DNA from: Streptococcus cristatus
GTDB lineage: Bacteria; Bacillota; Bacilli; Lactobacillales; Streptococcaceae
Assembly (NCBI RefSeq): GCF_001578775.1
Contig: NZ_KQ969062.1
Location: 380,518 to 441,357, forward strand
Direction: 5' to 3'
DNA length: 60,840 nucleotides
Position 1 is the stretch's first letter. Each line of letters opens with the position of its first letter. Positions 25,677 to 34,446 of this stretch are shown piece after piece. Position numbers and translations under genes: made by a program. The notes beneath the pieces are model-generated. The model was not told the origin of the DNA and did not search any database. It was given only the letters and a program-made list of their open reading frames with translations.

Positions 25677-25872
25677 TATCATGATACCAAGAGCGCTAAA
25701 GGCACAAGGCAAAAATAGGAAACTGATGCAGTGTTTGAAGAACACAAAGCAGTTTGTCTTTTTTGCGCAGGGCCTCGCTCGGGTTCAAATTAGCTAAAAA
25801 TATTATTCTTAGCTACAATTCAACTGATCGTCTTGTAAGTTGAAACCAACAAAAAACAAGATAAACATTTAG

Positions 25873-25902
25873 AACGGGTAGGTCCTGCCTATCCGTTTTT
25901 TC
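25873..25902 (+). terminator. Terminator between rpsG and fusA
   Basis: A 10-bp stem AACGGGTAGG with CCTATCCGTT (one G-T pair), loop TCCTG, then TTTTTC. It uncouples fusA from rpsL-rpsG. Nothing else supportable lies in 25677-25872. Confidence 0.85.
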
Positions 25903-25909
25903 TAAATAA

Positions 25910-25918
25910 TGTTATAAT
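25910..25918 (+). promoter_or_regulatory. Extended -10 promoter of fusA
   Basis: TGT plus TATAAT 37 bases before fusA; no consensus -35 at the right spacing. Confidence 0.6.
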
Positions 25919-25954
25919 AGATTGTAAAATAAAAAAATAGGAGAAACTAACCTC

Positions 25955-28033
25955 ATGGCACGCGAATTTTCACTTGAAAAAACTCGTAATATCGGTATCA
26001 TGGCTCACGTCGATGCTGGTAAGACAACTACAACTGAGCGTATCCTTTACTATACTGGTAAAATCCACAAAATTGGTGAAACTCACGAAGGTGCGTCACA
26101 AATGGACTGGATGGAGCAAGAGCAAGAACGTGGTATCACTATCACATCTGCTGCGACAACAGCTCAATGGAACAACCACCGCGTAAACATTATCGACACA
26201 CCAGGACACGTGGACTTCACAATCGAAGTACAACGCTCTCTTCGTGTATTGGATGGTGCGGTTACCGTTCTTGACTCACAATCAGGTGTTGAGCCTCAAA
26301 CTGAAACAGTTTGGCGCCAAGCAACTGAGTACGGAGTTCCACGTATCGTATTTGCCAACAAAATGGACAAAATCGGTGCTGACTTCCTTTACTCAGTAAG
26401 CACACTTCACGACCGTCTTCAAGCAAATGCTCATCCAATTCAATTGCCAATCGGTGCTGAAGATGACTTCCGTGGTATCATTGACTTGATCAAGATGAAA
26501 GCTGAAATCTATACTAACGACCTTGGTACAGATATCCTTGAAGAAGATATTCCAGCTGAATACCTTGAACAAGCACAAGAATATCGTGAAAAATTGGTGG
26601 AAGCAGTTGCTGAAACTGATGAAGAATTGATGATGAAGTACCTTGAAGGTGAAGAAATCACTAACGAAGAATTGAAAGCTGGTATCCGTAAGGCAACTAT
26701 CAACGTTGAATTCTTCCCAGTATTGTGTGGTTCTGCCTTCAAGAACAAAGGTGTTCAATTGATGCTTGATGCGGTTATTGATTACCTTCCAAGCCCACTT
26801 GACATCCCAGCAATCAAAGGTATCAATCCAGATACAGACGAAGAAGAAACTCGTCCAGCATCTGACGAAGAGCCATTCGCAGCTCTTGCCTTCAAGATCA
26901 TGACTGACCCATTCGTAGGTCGTTTGACATTCTTCCGTGTTTACTCAGGTGTACTTCAATCAGGTTCTTACGTATTGAATACTTCTAAAGGTAAACGTGA
27001 ACGTATCGGACGTATCCTTCAAATGCACGCTAACAGCCGTCAAGAAATTGACACTGTTTACTCAGGTGATATCGCTGCTGCCGTTGGTTTGAAAGATACG
27101 ACAACTGGTGACTCATTGACAGATGAAAAAGCTAAAATCATCCTTGAGTCAATCAACGTTCCAGAACCAGTTATCCAATTGATGGTTGAGCCAAAATCTA
27201 AAGCAGACCAAGACAAGATGGGTATTGCCCTTCAAAAATTGGCTGAAGAAGATCCAACATTCCGCGTTGAAACAAATGTTGAAACTGGTGAAACAGTTAT
27301 CTCTGGTATGGGTGAGCTTCACTTGGATGTCCTTGTTGACCGTATGCGTCGCGAGTTCAAGGTTGAAGCAAACGTAGGTGCTCCTCAAGTATCTTACCGT
27401 GAAACATTCCGCGCTTCTACTCAAGCACGTGGATTCTTCAAACGTCAATCTGGTGGTAAAGGTCAATTCGGTGATGTATGGATTGAATTTACTCCAAACG
27501 AAGAAGGAAAAGGCTTCGAGTTTGAAAATGCTATCGTCGGTGGTGTGGTTCCTCGTGAATTCATCCCAGCGGTTGAAAAAGGTTTGATTGAGTCAATGGC
27601 GAATGGTGTCCTTGCTGGCTACCCAATCGTTGATGTGAAAGCTAAACTTTACGATGGTTCATACCACGATGTCGACTCATCTGAAACAGCCTTCAAGGTT
27701 GCGGCTTCACTTGCTTTGAAAGAAGCTGCTAAGACTGCACAACCAGCTATCCTTGAGCCAATGATGCTTGTAACCATCACTGTTCCTGAAGAAAACCTTG
27801 GTGATGTTATGGGTCACGTAACAGCTCGTCGTGGACGTGTTGACGGTATGGAAGCACATGGTAACAGCCAAATCGTTCGTGCTTATGTTCCACTTGCTGA
27901 AATGTTTGGTTATGCGACTGTTCTTCGTTCTGCAACACAAGGTCGTGGTACCTTCATGATGGTATTTGACCACTACGAAGATGTACCTAAGTCAGTACAA
28001 GAAGAAATCATTAAGAAACACCGTGGTGAATAA
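25955..28033 (+). CDS. fusA: Elongation factor G
   Basis: A 692-residue translational GTPase that drives ribosomal translocation. G1 is [13 protein letters not shown] near residues 17-29, G3 is DTPGHVDF near 82, G4 is NKMDK near 136, and domains II to V follow in full. Codon use is strongly biased to highly expressed choices, as in gap and pgk. It is preceded by its own promoter and followed by a strong terminator, so it is monocistronic here. Secure. Confidence 0.98.
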   Translation: MAREFSLEKTRNIGIMAHVDAGKTTTTERILYYTGKIHKIGETHEGASQMDWMEQEQERGITITSAATTAQWNNHRVNIIDTPGHVDFTIEVQRSLRVLDGAVTVLDSQSGVEPQTETVWRQATEYGVPRIVFANKMDKIGADFLYSVSTLHDRLQANAHPIQLPIGAEDDFRGIIDLIKMKAEIYTNDLGTDILEEDIPAEYLEQAQEYREKLVEAVAETDEELMMKYLEGEEITNEELKAGIRKATINVEFFPVLCGSAFKNKGVQLMLDAVIDYLPSPLDIPAIKGINPDTDEEETRPASDEEPFAALAFKIMTDPFVGRLTFFRVYSGVLQSGSYVLNTSKGKRERIGRILQMHANSRQEIDTVYSGDIAAAVGLKDTTTGDSLTDEKAKIILESINVPEPVIQLMVEPKSKADQDKMGIALQKLAEEDPTFRVETNVETGETVISGMGELHLDVLVDRMRREFKVEANVGAPQVSYRETFRASTQARGFFKRQSGGKGQFGDVWIEFTPNEEGKGFEFENAIVGGVVPREFIPAVEKGLIESMANGVLAGYPIVDVKAKLYDGSYHDVDSSETAFKVAASLALKEAAKTAQPAILEPMMLVTITVPEENLGDVMGHVTARRGRVDGMEAHGNSQIVRAYVPLAEMFGYATVLRSATQGRGTFMMVFDHYEDVPKSVQEEIIKKHRGE

Positions 28034-28044
28034 TTCACTACATG

Positions 28045-28071
28045 ACGCTCGCTTCTAGCGGGCGTTTTTTC
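28045..28071 (+). terminator. Terminator after fusA
   Basis: A 9-bp stem ACGCTCGCT with AGCGGGCGT (one T-G pair), loop TCT, then six Ts. Confidence 0.9.
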
Positions 28072-28157
28072 TTTATGGAATCAAAATATGAAATTTATGA
28101 AAAATATCGAAAATATATGAAAGAAAATTTGTTACTTGTTAATAATAATGAAATCAG

Positions 28158-28186
28158 TTGCAATTTTACTCAATAAGGTATATAAT
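28158..28186 (+). promoter_or_regulatory. Promoter of gap
   Basis: TTGCAA, 17-base spacer, TATAAT. The leader is about 80 nt. Confidence 0.85.
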
Positions 28187-28272
28187 AGATATGTTGAAAG
28201 GTGATTTGTAGTGATTCAAGTTACTCTTTTCACATAAAATTTTTTTTGATTTTCATAAGGAGGAAATCACTA

Positions 28273-29280
28273 ATGGTAGTTAAAGTTGGTATTAACGGTT
28301 TCGGTCGTATCGGTCGTCTTGCTTTCCGTCGTATCCAAAACGTAGAAGGTGTTGAAGTTACTCGCATCAACGACCTTACAGATCCAGTTATGCTTGCACA
28401 TTTGTTGAAATACGACACAACTCAAGGTCGTTTCGATGGTACTGTTGAAGTTAAAGAAGGTGGATTCGAAGTTAACGGTAAATTCGTTAAAGTTTCTGCT
28501 GAACGTGACCCAGAACAAATTGATTGGGCTACTGACGGCGTAGAAATCGTTTTGGAAGCAACTGGTTTCTTTGCTAAGAAAGAAGCAGCTGAAAAACACC
28601 TTAAAGGCGGTGCTAAGAAAGTTGTTATCACAGCTCCTGGTGGAAACGATGTTAAAACAATCGTATTTAACACTAACCACGACGTTCTTGATGGTACTGA
28701 AACAGTTATCTCAGGTGCTTCATGTACTACAAACTGTTTGGCTCCAATGGCTAAAGCACTTCAAGACAACTTCGGTGTTGTAGAAGGATTGATGACTACT
28801 ATCCACGCTTACACTGGTGACCAAATGATCCTTGACGGACCACACCGTGGTGGTGACCTTCGTCGTGCTCGCGCTGGTGCTGCTAACATCGTTCCTAACT
28901 CAACTGGTGCTGCTAAGGCTATCGGTCTTGTAATCCCAGAATTGAACGGTAAACTTGATGGTTCTGCACAACGCGTTCCAACTCCAACTGGATCAGTTAC
29001 TGAGTTGGTAGCAGTTCTTGAAAAGAACGTTACTGTTGATGAAGTAAATGCAGCTATGAAAGCAGCAGCTAACGAATCATACGGTTACACAGAAGATCCA
29101 ATCGTATCTTCAGATATCGTAGGTATGTCTTACGGTTCATTGTTCGACGCAACTCAAACTAAAGTTCTTGATGTTGACGGTAAACAATTGGTTAAAGTTG
29201 TATCATGGTACGACAACGAAATGTCATACACTGCACAACTTGTACGTACTCTTGAATACTTCGCAAAAATCGCTAAATAA
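28273..29280 (+). CDS. gap: Glyceraldehyde-3-phosphate dehydrogenase (NAD type)
   Basis: A 335-residue glycolytic enzyme, also known as a surface-displayed plasminogen receptor in streptococci. The NAD-binding start is [16 protein letters not shown], and the catalytic cysteine lies in [12 protein letters not shown] near residue 152. ATG 28273 is correct (AAGGAGG 8-13 bases upstream); earlier in-frame codons belong to the leader. Codon use is highly biased, fitting very high expression. Own promoter and terminator. Confidence 0.98.
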   Translation: MVVKVGINGFGRIGRLAFRRIQNVEGVEVTRINDLTDPVMLAHLLKYDTTQGRFDGTVEVKEGGFEVNGKFVKVSAERDPEQIDWATDGVEIVLEATGFFAKKEAAEKHLKGGAKKVVITAPGGNDVKTIVFNTNHDVLDGTETVISGASCTTNCLAPMAKALQDNFGVVEGLMTTIHAYTGDQMILDGPHRGGDLRRARAGAANIVPNSTGAAKAIGLVIPELNGKLDGSAQRVPTPTGSVTELVAVLEKNVTVDEVNAAMKAAANESYGYTEDPIVSSDIVGMSYGSLFDATQTKVLDVDGKQLVKVVSWYDNEMSYTAQLVRTLEYFAKIAK

Positions 29281-29295
29281 TTCAATTGTATGAAG

Positions 29296-29322
29296 AAGAG
29301 ATCCGAATGGATCTCTTTTTTG
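29296..29322 (+). terminator. Terminator after gap
   Basis: A 9-bp stem AAGAGATCC with GGATCTCTT, loop GAAT, then Ts. Confidence 0.9.
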
Positions 29323-29482
29323 TTTTGTAGAACAGCTTGAAGGAGTGGCTATTGGAAATCAACTTGCTCATGTAACATCATTAGCATTTATCAGAAAAAT
29401 GAGAATTGTGTAGTCTTTCATCTGTCTTTGATTAGAGAAAAGGAAAAGCCATGAATTTTTGCTATCACTTTTGTAGATTTTG

Positions 29483-29491
29483 TGATATAAT
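29483..29491 (+). promoter_or_regulatory. Extended -10 promoter of pgk
   Basis: TGA plus TATAAT 34 bases before pgk; the -35 is poor. Confidence 0.6.
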
Positions 29492-29524
29492 TAACACGTA
29501 TAAAAAAAGAAGGAGTCATATCTA

Positions 29525-30724
29525 ATGGCAAAATTGACTGTTAAAGACGTTGAATTGAAAGGGAAAAAAGTTCTCGTTCGTGTTGACTTCAACGTTCCTG
29601 TAAAAGATGGCGTGATTACTAACGACAACCGTATCACTGCAGCACTTCCAACTATCAAGTACATTCTTGAACAAGGTGGACGTGCTATCCTCTTCTCTCA
29701 CCTTGGACGTGTAAAAGAAGAAGCAGATAAAGAAGGTAAATCACTTGCTCCTGTAGCTGCTGATTTGGCTGCTAAATTGGGACAAGAAGTTAAATTTATC
29801 CCAGGCGTTACGCGTGGTGCTGAATTGGAAGCAGCTATCAATGCTCTTGAAGATGGACAAGTTCTTTTGGTTGAAAACACTCGTTTTGAAGATGTTGACG
29901 GCAAGAAAGAATCTAAAAACGATCCTGAACTTGGTAAATACTGGGCATCTCTTGGAGACGGTATCTTCGTAAATGATGCATTCGGTACAGCTCACCGTGC
30001 ACACGCATCAAATGTTGGTATCTCAGCAAACGTTGAAAATGCTGTTGCTGGCTTCCTTCTTGAAAACGAAATTGCCTATATCCAAGAAGCGGTTGAAACT
30101 CCAGAACGTCCATTCGTAGCTATTCTTGGTGGTTCAAAAGTTTCAGACAAGATCGGTGTTATCGAAAACTTGCTTGAAAAAGCTGATAAAGTCCTTATCG
30201 GTGGTGGGATGACTTACACATTCTACAAAGCGCAAGGTATCGAAATCGGTAACTCGCTTGTAGAAGAAGACAAATTGGATGTTGCCAAAGCTCTTCTTGA
30301 AAAAGCAAACGGCAAATTGATCTTGCCAGTTGACTCAAAAGAAGCAAACGCATTTGCTGACTACACTGAAGTGAAAGATACTGAAGGTGAAGCAGTAGAT
30401 CCAGGCTTCCTTGGTTTGGATATCGGTCCTAAATCTATCGCTAAATTCGACGAAGCCTTGACTGGTGCGAAAACAGTTGTATGGAACGGACCAATGGGTG
30501 TGTTTGAAAACCCTGACTTCCAAGCTGGTACAATCGGTGTGATGGACGCTATCGTGAAACAACCAGGTGTGAAATCAATCATCGGTGGTGGTGACTCAGC
30601 TGCCGCAGCCATCAACCTTGGTCGTGCAGACAAGTTCTCATGGATCTCTACTGGTGGTGGAGCATCAATGGAACTCCTTGAAGGTAAAGTATTGCCAGGT
30701 TTGGCTGCACTTACAGAAAAATAA
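29525..30724 (+). CDS. pgk: Phosphoglycerate kinase
   Basis: A 399-residue two-domain glycolytic kinase making ATP from 1,3-bisphosphoglycerate. It has [12 protein letters not shown] near residues 18-29, SHLGRVK near 58, and the nucleotide loop GGGDSAAAA near 355-363, ending [18 protein letters not shown]. Codons are highly biased. The stop is followed by a strong terminator and then by a second, partial pgk 3' end, so the gene looks like an allele that replaced the resident copy and left its tail behind. Confidence 0.97.
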   Translation: MAKLTVKDVELKGKKVLVRVDFNVPVKDGVITNDNRITAALPTIKYILEQGGRAILFSHLGRVKEEADKEGKSLAPVAADLAAKLGQEVKFIPGVTRGAELEAAINALEDGQVLLVENTRFEDVDGKKESKNDPELGKYWASLGDGIFVNDAFGTAHRAHASNVGISANVENAVAGFLLENEIAYIQEAVETPERPFVAILGGSKVSDKIGVIENLLEKADKVLIGGGMTYTFYKAQGIEIGNSLVEEDKLDVAKALLEKANGKLILPVDSKEANAFADYTEVKDTEGEAVDPGFLGLDIGPKSIAKFDEALTGAKTVVWNGPMGVFENPDFQAGTIGVMDAIVKQPGVKSIIGGGDSAAAAINLGRADKFSWISTGGGASMELLEGKVLPGLAALTEK

Positions 30725-30788
30725 TTTCAGCCCGTTAGTCTCTACAAAATCCTGATTTTGTAGAAAAAGGAACAAAACTAAAACGTTA

Positions 30789-30820
30789 ACAAAAAGGTGG
30801 CTATGTCACCTTTTTGTGTT
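30789..30820 (+). terminator. First terminator after pgk
   Basis: A perfect 11-bp stem ACAAAAAGGTG with CACCTTTTTGT, 7-base loop. It belongs to the active pgk copy and precedes the vestigial tail. Confidence 0.85.
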
Positions 30821-30840
30821 AGTGGAGGTATTTGTGACGC

Positions 30841-30912
30841 GGTGGTGGAGCATCAATGGAACTCCTTGAAGGTAAAGTTCTTCCAGGGCTTGCAGCATTG
30901 ACTGAAAAATAA
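30841..30912 (+). pseudogene. Vestigial 3' end of a second pgk allele
   Basis: These 72 bases encode the last 23 residues of Pgk plus stop ([16 protein letters not shown]...). They match the active gene at 30653-30724 with the same protein but 10 silent differences, all in the last 12 codons. It has no start. A perfect terminator follows it, so this is the end of a formerly complete pgk. It lies in the 431-base gap 30725-31155. Confidence 0.9.
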
Positions 30913-30924
30913 TCTTTGAAACGG

Positions 30925-30951
30925 AAAGAGTTGGGAGACCAACTCTTTTTC
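30925..30951 (+). terminator. Second pgk terminator (of the relict copy)
   Basis: A perfect 10-bp stem AAAGAGTTGG with CCAACTCTTT around GAGA, then Ts. The remainder of the gap to 31110 shows nothing further. Confidence 0.9.
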
Positions 30952-31115
30952 TTTTGTACGCGTAGGCTTCTGAGGAAATGGATTTTTGGCTTCTATTTTC
31001 CTAGCGAGTAATCAATAATGGGGAATGTAGTTAGAAATACAGTAGAAGCTGGCTATGCATTCTTGTAGGATACAAACAATAAACTGGATGGACAGAGCCT
31101 TTTTGTTAGAAAATA

Positions 31116-31124
31116 TGTTAGAAT
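31116..31124 (+). promoter_or_regulatory. Extended -10 promoter of the exporter-like gene
   Basis: TGT plus TAGAAT 32 bases before the start at 31156; the -35 is not clear. Confidence 0.4.
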
Positions 31125-31155
31125 AAAGATAGTTTACTTTTAAAAGGGAAAAGGC

Positions 31156-31680
31156 ATGAGCTATTTTAGTAAGTACAAATTTGATAAATCAAAATTTCGC
31201 TTGGGTATGCGGACGATGAAAACAGGGATAGCAGTCTTTATTGTCCTACTCATTTTTGGCATGTTTGGCTGGAAGGGGCTCCAAATTGGGGCTTTGACAG
31301 CGGTGTTTAGCCTGCGAGAAGATTTTGATAAAAGTGTTCATTTCGGAACTTCTCGTATTTTAGGAAATAGTGTCGGGGGCTTTTATGCCTTGCTATTCTA
31401 TCTGTTGGGAAATTTATTGAACGGCCAATTTTGGGTGACCTTGGTATTTGTGCCAATCTGTACGATGCTGACGATCATGACCAATGTTGCTATGAACAAT
31501 AAGGCTGGGGTGATTGGTGGTGTTTCAGCTATGCTGATTATCACTCTCTCCATTAGTCCGGAAGATACTATTTTATACGTTTTTGCTAGAGTTTTTGAAA
31601 CCTTTATGGGTGTCTTTGTTGCAATAGTGGTAAATTCGGATGTGGATAGAATTAAGAATTTCTTTAAGTCTATAAATTAA
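31156..31680 (+). CDS. Aromatic acid exporter family (ArAE/FUSC-like) membrane protein
   Basis: A 174-residue protein with four or five membrane helices: about 22-40, 43-55, 72-92, 96-112 and 135-160, ending in a short basic tail. The sequence matches the small ArAE_1-type membrane domain found in the same place, between pgk and glnR, in pneumococcus. Long family members carry an extra cytoplasmic domain, absent here, so it may act as an oligomer. Substrate unknown. The GlnR operator begins 5 bases after the stop. Confidence 0.8.
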   Translation: MSYFSKYKFDKSKFRLGMRTMKTGIAVFIVLLIFGMFGWKGLQIGALTAVFSLREDFDKSVHFGTSRILGNSVGGFYALLFYLLGNLLNGQFWVTLVFVPICTMLTIMTNVAMNNKAGVIGGVSAMLIITLSISPEDTILYVFARVFETFMGVFVAIVVNSDVDRIKNFFKSIN

Positions 31681-31684
31681 AATG

Positions 31685-31736
31685 TGTGAGAAAATCTCAC
31701 ATTGATTATTGACATACAAAAAAAATTAGTTATAAT
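31685..31736 (+). promoter_or_regulatory. GlnR operator and promoter of glnR-glnA
   Basis: TGTGA, 7 bases, TCACA (31685-31701) fits the GlnR/TnrA consensus TGTNAN7TNACA perfectly. It lies 8 bases before TTGACA (31709-31714), with a 16-base spacer and TATAAT (31731-31736). GlnR repression when glutamine is plentiful is the known mode. The palindrome may also serve as a weak terminator for the upstream gene. Confidence 0.9.
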
Positions 31737-31756
31737 AGTGCATAGAGAGGAAAAAA

Positions 31757-32122
31757 ATGAAGGAAAAAGAGTTTCGCCGAAATATGGCAGTCTTTCCCAT
31801 AGGTAGCGTTATGAAGTTGACGGACTTATCTGCCCGTCAGATTCGATATTATGAGGAGCAAAACCTCATCACTCCCCTTCGGAATGAGGGCAATCGCCGA
31901 ATGTATTCCCTGAATGATATGGACCGACTTTTGGAAATTAAGGATTATATTTCTGAAGGTTATAATATCGCCGCTATCAAAAAGAAATATGCTGAGCGTG
32001 AAGCTAAATCCCACAAAACGATTAGTGAAAAGGAAGTTCGTCGAGCTCTCCACAATGATATTTTACATCAAGGTCGTTTTGGCTCTTCTCTGCCAACCTT
32101 TGGTCACATGCGTCGGCCATAA
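31757..32122 (+). CDS. glnR: MerR-type nitrogen regulator GlnR
   Basis: A 121-residue MerR-family repressor of nitrogen genes. The winged helix is VMKLTDLSARQIRYYEEQNLI (residues 17-37) with NRRMYSLNDMDRLLEI after it; the short C-terminal tail is the part that contacts feedback-inhibited glutamine synthetase. It is followed by glnA after 30 bases and preceded by a perfect GlnR box, so it regulates itself. ATG 31757 with AGAGAGG upstream. Confidence 0.95.
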   Translation: MKEKEFRRNMAVFPIGSVMKLTDLSARQIRYYEEQNLITPLRNEGNRRMYSLNDMDRLLEIKDYISEGYNIAAIKKKYAEREAKSHKTISEKEVRRALHNDILHQGRFGSSLPTFGHMRRP

Positions 32123-32152
32123 ACTATTTTTTAAAACTATAAGGAGTTACCC

Positions 32153-33499
32153 ATGCCCATTACAGCAGCTGATATTCGTCGCGAAGTAAAAGAAAAAAAC
32201 GTCACTTTCATCCGTCTGATGTTCTCTGATATTTTGGGAACCATGAAAAACGTTGAAATTCCAGCAACGGATGAGCAGCTTGAAAAGGTCTTATCAAATA
32301 AGGCCATGTTTGACGGTTCGTCTATCGAGGGATTTGTTCGGATCAATGAATCTGATATGTATCTTTATCCTGATTTGGATACTTGGACAGTTTTTCCTTG
32401 GGGAGATGAAAATGGCAGTGTAGCAGGCTTGATCTGTGATGTTTATACGACAGAACATGTTCCCTTTGCAGGAGATCCTCGTAGTAACCTTAAGCGAGCT
32501 CTCAAACATATGGAAGCACTGGGCTTCAAGTCTTTCAATCTTGGTCCTGAGCCAGAATTTTTCCTTTTCAAATTGGATGAAAATGGCGATCCGACACTGG
32601 AAGTGAATGACAAGGGTGGCTACTTTGACTTGGCGCCGACAGACTTGGCAGACAATACCCGTCGAGAAATCGTTAATGTCTTAACAAAAATGGGATTTGA
32701 AGTGGAAGCTAGTCACCACGAGGTAGCAGTTGGTCAGCACGAGATTGACTTTAAGTATGATGAAGTGCTTCGTGCTTGTGATAAGATTCAGATTTTCAAG
32801 TTGGTAGTGAAAACCATTGCTCGTAAGCACGGTCTTTATGCGACTTTCATGGCTAAGCCAAAATTTGGTATTGCTGGTTCTGGTATGCACTGCAATATGT
32901 CCCTCTTTGACCAAGATGGAAATAATGCATTTTATGATCCAGAGGATCCAAAAGGAATGCAGTTGTCTGAGACAGCCTACTATTTCTTGGGCGGTTTGAT
33001 TAAGCACGCCTATAACTATACAGCTATCATGAATCCAACTGTTAACTCTTACAAACGTTTGGTGCCTGGCTTTGAAGCACCAGTTTACATCGCTTGGGCT
33101 GGCCAAAATCGCTCACCTTTGGTTCGAGTACCGGCATCGCGCGGCATGGGAACTCGCTTGGAGTTGCGTTCAGTAGACCCTATGGCTAATCCTTATATTG
33201 CTATGGCAGTGCTCTTAGAAGTGGGACTGCATGGAGTGGAAAATAAAATCGAAGCGCCAGCTCCAATCGAGGAAAATATCTATGTGATGACAGCTGAGGA
33301 GCGCAAGGAAGCTGGTATTACAGACCTGCCGTCTACTCTCCATAATGCCCTTAAGGCTTTAACTGAAGATGAGGTCGTCAAGGCAGCTTTGGGCAACCAT
33401 ATTTACACTAGCTTTGTTGAAGCCAAGCGGATTGAATGGGCTAGCTATGCGACCTTCGTTTCCCAATGGGAAATTGATAATTATTTGGACTTATATTAA
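32153..33499 (+). CDS. glnA: Glutamine synthetase type I
   Basis: A 448-residue ammonia-assimilating enzyme of the GSI-alpha type typical of Firmicutes. Motifs include FDGSSIEGF near 51, FDLAPTD near 158, the ATP region [18 protein letters not shown] near 239, and NRSPLVRVP near 316. The adenylylation loop of GSI-beta is absent, so control is by feedback and GlnR. It forms an operon with glnR and ends with a good terminator. Secure. Confidence 0.97.
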   Translation: MPITAADIRREVKEKNVTFIRLMFSDILGTMKNVEIPATDEQLEKVLSNKAMFDGSSIEGFVRINESDMYLYPDLDTWTVFPWGDENGSVAGLICDVYTTEHVPFAGDPRSNLKRALKHMEALGFKSFNLGPEPEFFLFKLDENGDPTLEVNDKGGYFDLAPTDLADNTRREIVNVLTKMGFEVEASHHEVAVGQHEIDFKYDEVLRACDKIQIFKLVVKTIARKHGLYATFMAKPKFGIAGSGMHCNMSLFDQDGNNAFYDPEDPKGMQLSETAYYFLGGLIKHAYNYTAIMNPTVNSYKRLVPGFEAPVYIAWAGQNRSPLVRVPASRGMGTRLELRSVDPMANPYIAMAVLLEVGLHGVENKIEAPAPIEENIYVMTAEERKEAGITDLPSTLHNALKALTEDEVVKAALGNHIYTSFVEAKRIEWASYATFVSQWEIDNYLDLY

Positions 33500-33509
33500 T
33501 GAATTCTAG

Positions 33510-33537
33510 AACAGGGCTTGAAAAAGTCCTGTTTTTG
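33510..33537 (+). terminator. Terminator after glnA
   Basis: A 10-bp stem AACAGGGCTT with AAGTCCTGTT (one G-T pair), loop GAAA, then Ts. Confidence 0.85.
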
Positions 33538-33620
33538 TATGGAAACAAGATATTTTCAGTTTTTAACTGTTTTATTTCCAATCTTTTTCATGTTTTTTGT
33601 CTGCAATGTACGGGGAATGC

Positions 33621-33649
33621 TTGTAAAATATATTCAAAAGTGATAAACT
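33621..33649 (+). promoter_or_regulatory. Promoter of the purine operon
   Basis: TTGTAA, 17-base spacer, TAAACT with TGA extension, 34 bases before purC. No convincing PurBox pair is seen; CGAA motifs at 33664-33667 and 33672-33675 lie near the RBS and are only weak candidates. Confidence 0.65.
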
Positions 33650-33682
33650 TAAAGCATAAAAGCACGAAAGGCGAATAATAAA

Positions 33683-34390
33683 ATGTCAAACAATTTGTTA
33701 TATTCGGGAAAAGCAAAGGATATTTTTGCGACAGAAGATGAGCAGGTGATTTTGTCCCGCTACAAGGATCAGGCGACTGCTTTTAATGGTGTCAAAAAGG
33801 AGCAAATTGCGGGCAAAGGAGTGTTAAATAATCAGATTTCAGCCTTTATCTTTGAAAAGTTGAACGCTGCCGGTGTAGCAACGCATTTTATCAAGAAAAT
33901 CTCAGATACAGATCAGCTCAATAAAAAAGTTGATATCATTCCTTTGGAAGTGGTGCTTCGCAACTACACAGCTGGATCCTTTTCAAAGCGTTTTGGTGTA
34001 GATGAGGGTATCGCATTTGAGACTCCGATTGTCGAATTTTACTATAAAAATGATGATTTGGATGATCCTTTTATCAATGATGAGCATGTGAAATTCCTAC
34101 AGATTGCGGATGATCAGCAGATTGCTTACTTGAAGGAAGAAACGCGTCGTATCAATGAACTTTTGAAAGCTTGGTTTGCTGAGATTGGTCTTAAGTTGAT
34201 TGATTTTAAGCTAGAGTTCGGTTTTGACAAGGATGGCGAGATTATCTTGGCAGACGAATTTTCGCCAGATAATTGCCGCTTGTGGGACGCAGATGGCAAC
34301 CACATGGACAAGGATGTTTTCCGTAGAGGACTAGGTGAATTGACAGACGTTTACGAGATTGTTTGGGAAAAATTGCAGGAGTTGAAATAA
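33683..34390 (+). CDS. purC: SAICAR synthetase
   Basis: A 235-residue ligase joining CAIR and aspartate in purine synthesis. Motifs: [11 protein letters not shown] near residue 4, [16 protein letters not shown] near 47, [14 protein letters not shown] near 93, and [13 protein letters not shown] near 191. First gene of the operon. The stop is followed 13 bases later by a degraded repeat of its own last codons, a possible recombination scar like that after pgk. Confidence 0.96.
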   Translation: MSNNLLYSGKAKDIFATEDEQVILSRYKDQATAFNGVKKEQIAGKGVLNNQISAFIFEKLNAAGVATHFIKKISDTDQLNKKVDIIPLEVVLRNYTAGSFSKRFGVDEGIAFETPIVEFYYKNDDLDDPFINDEHVKFLQIADDQQIAYLKEETRRINELLKAWFAEIGLKLIDFKLEFGFDKDGEIILADEFSPDNCRLWDADGNHMDKDVFRRGLGELTDVYEIVWEKLQELK

Positions 34391-34403
34391 CAACCTCAAG
34401 GCT

Positions 34404-34432
34404 GTTTGGGAACATTGCAAGAGCTAAAATAA
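34404..34432 (+). pseudogene. Degraded repeat of the purC 3' end
   Basis: GTTTGGGAACATTGCAAGAG and the nine bases after it, to TAA, mirror the last ten codons of purC (34361-34390, [13 protein letters not shown]), with one base missing and about three changes. It lies between purC and purL and is out of frame at the gap. It is too short for certainty, but its position at a gene 3' end matches the pgk and purH duplications. Confidence 0.6.
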
Positions 34433-34446
34433 AGGAATAAGAATTG

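Noticed and set aside
25527..25797. Frames on both strands across the end of rpsG
   Set aside because: Shadows of the biased rpsG codons; the part after rpsG has no RBS or recognisable product.
33660..33682. PurBox before purC
   Set aside because: CGAA motifs at 33664 and 33672 overlap the RBS zone, lack the flanking AT pattern and are in tandem only 8 bases apart, unlike paired PurBoxes.
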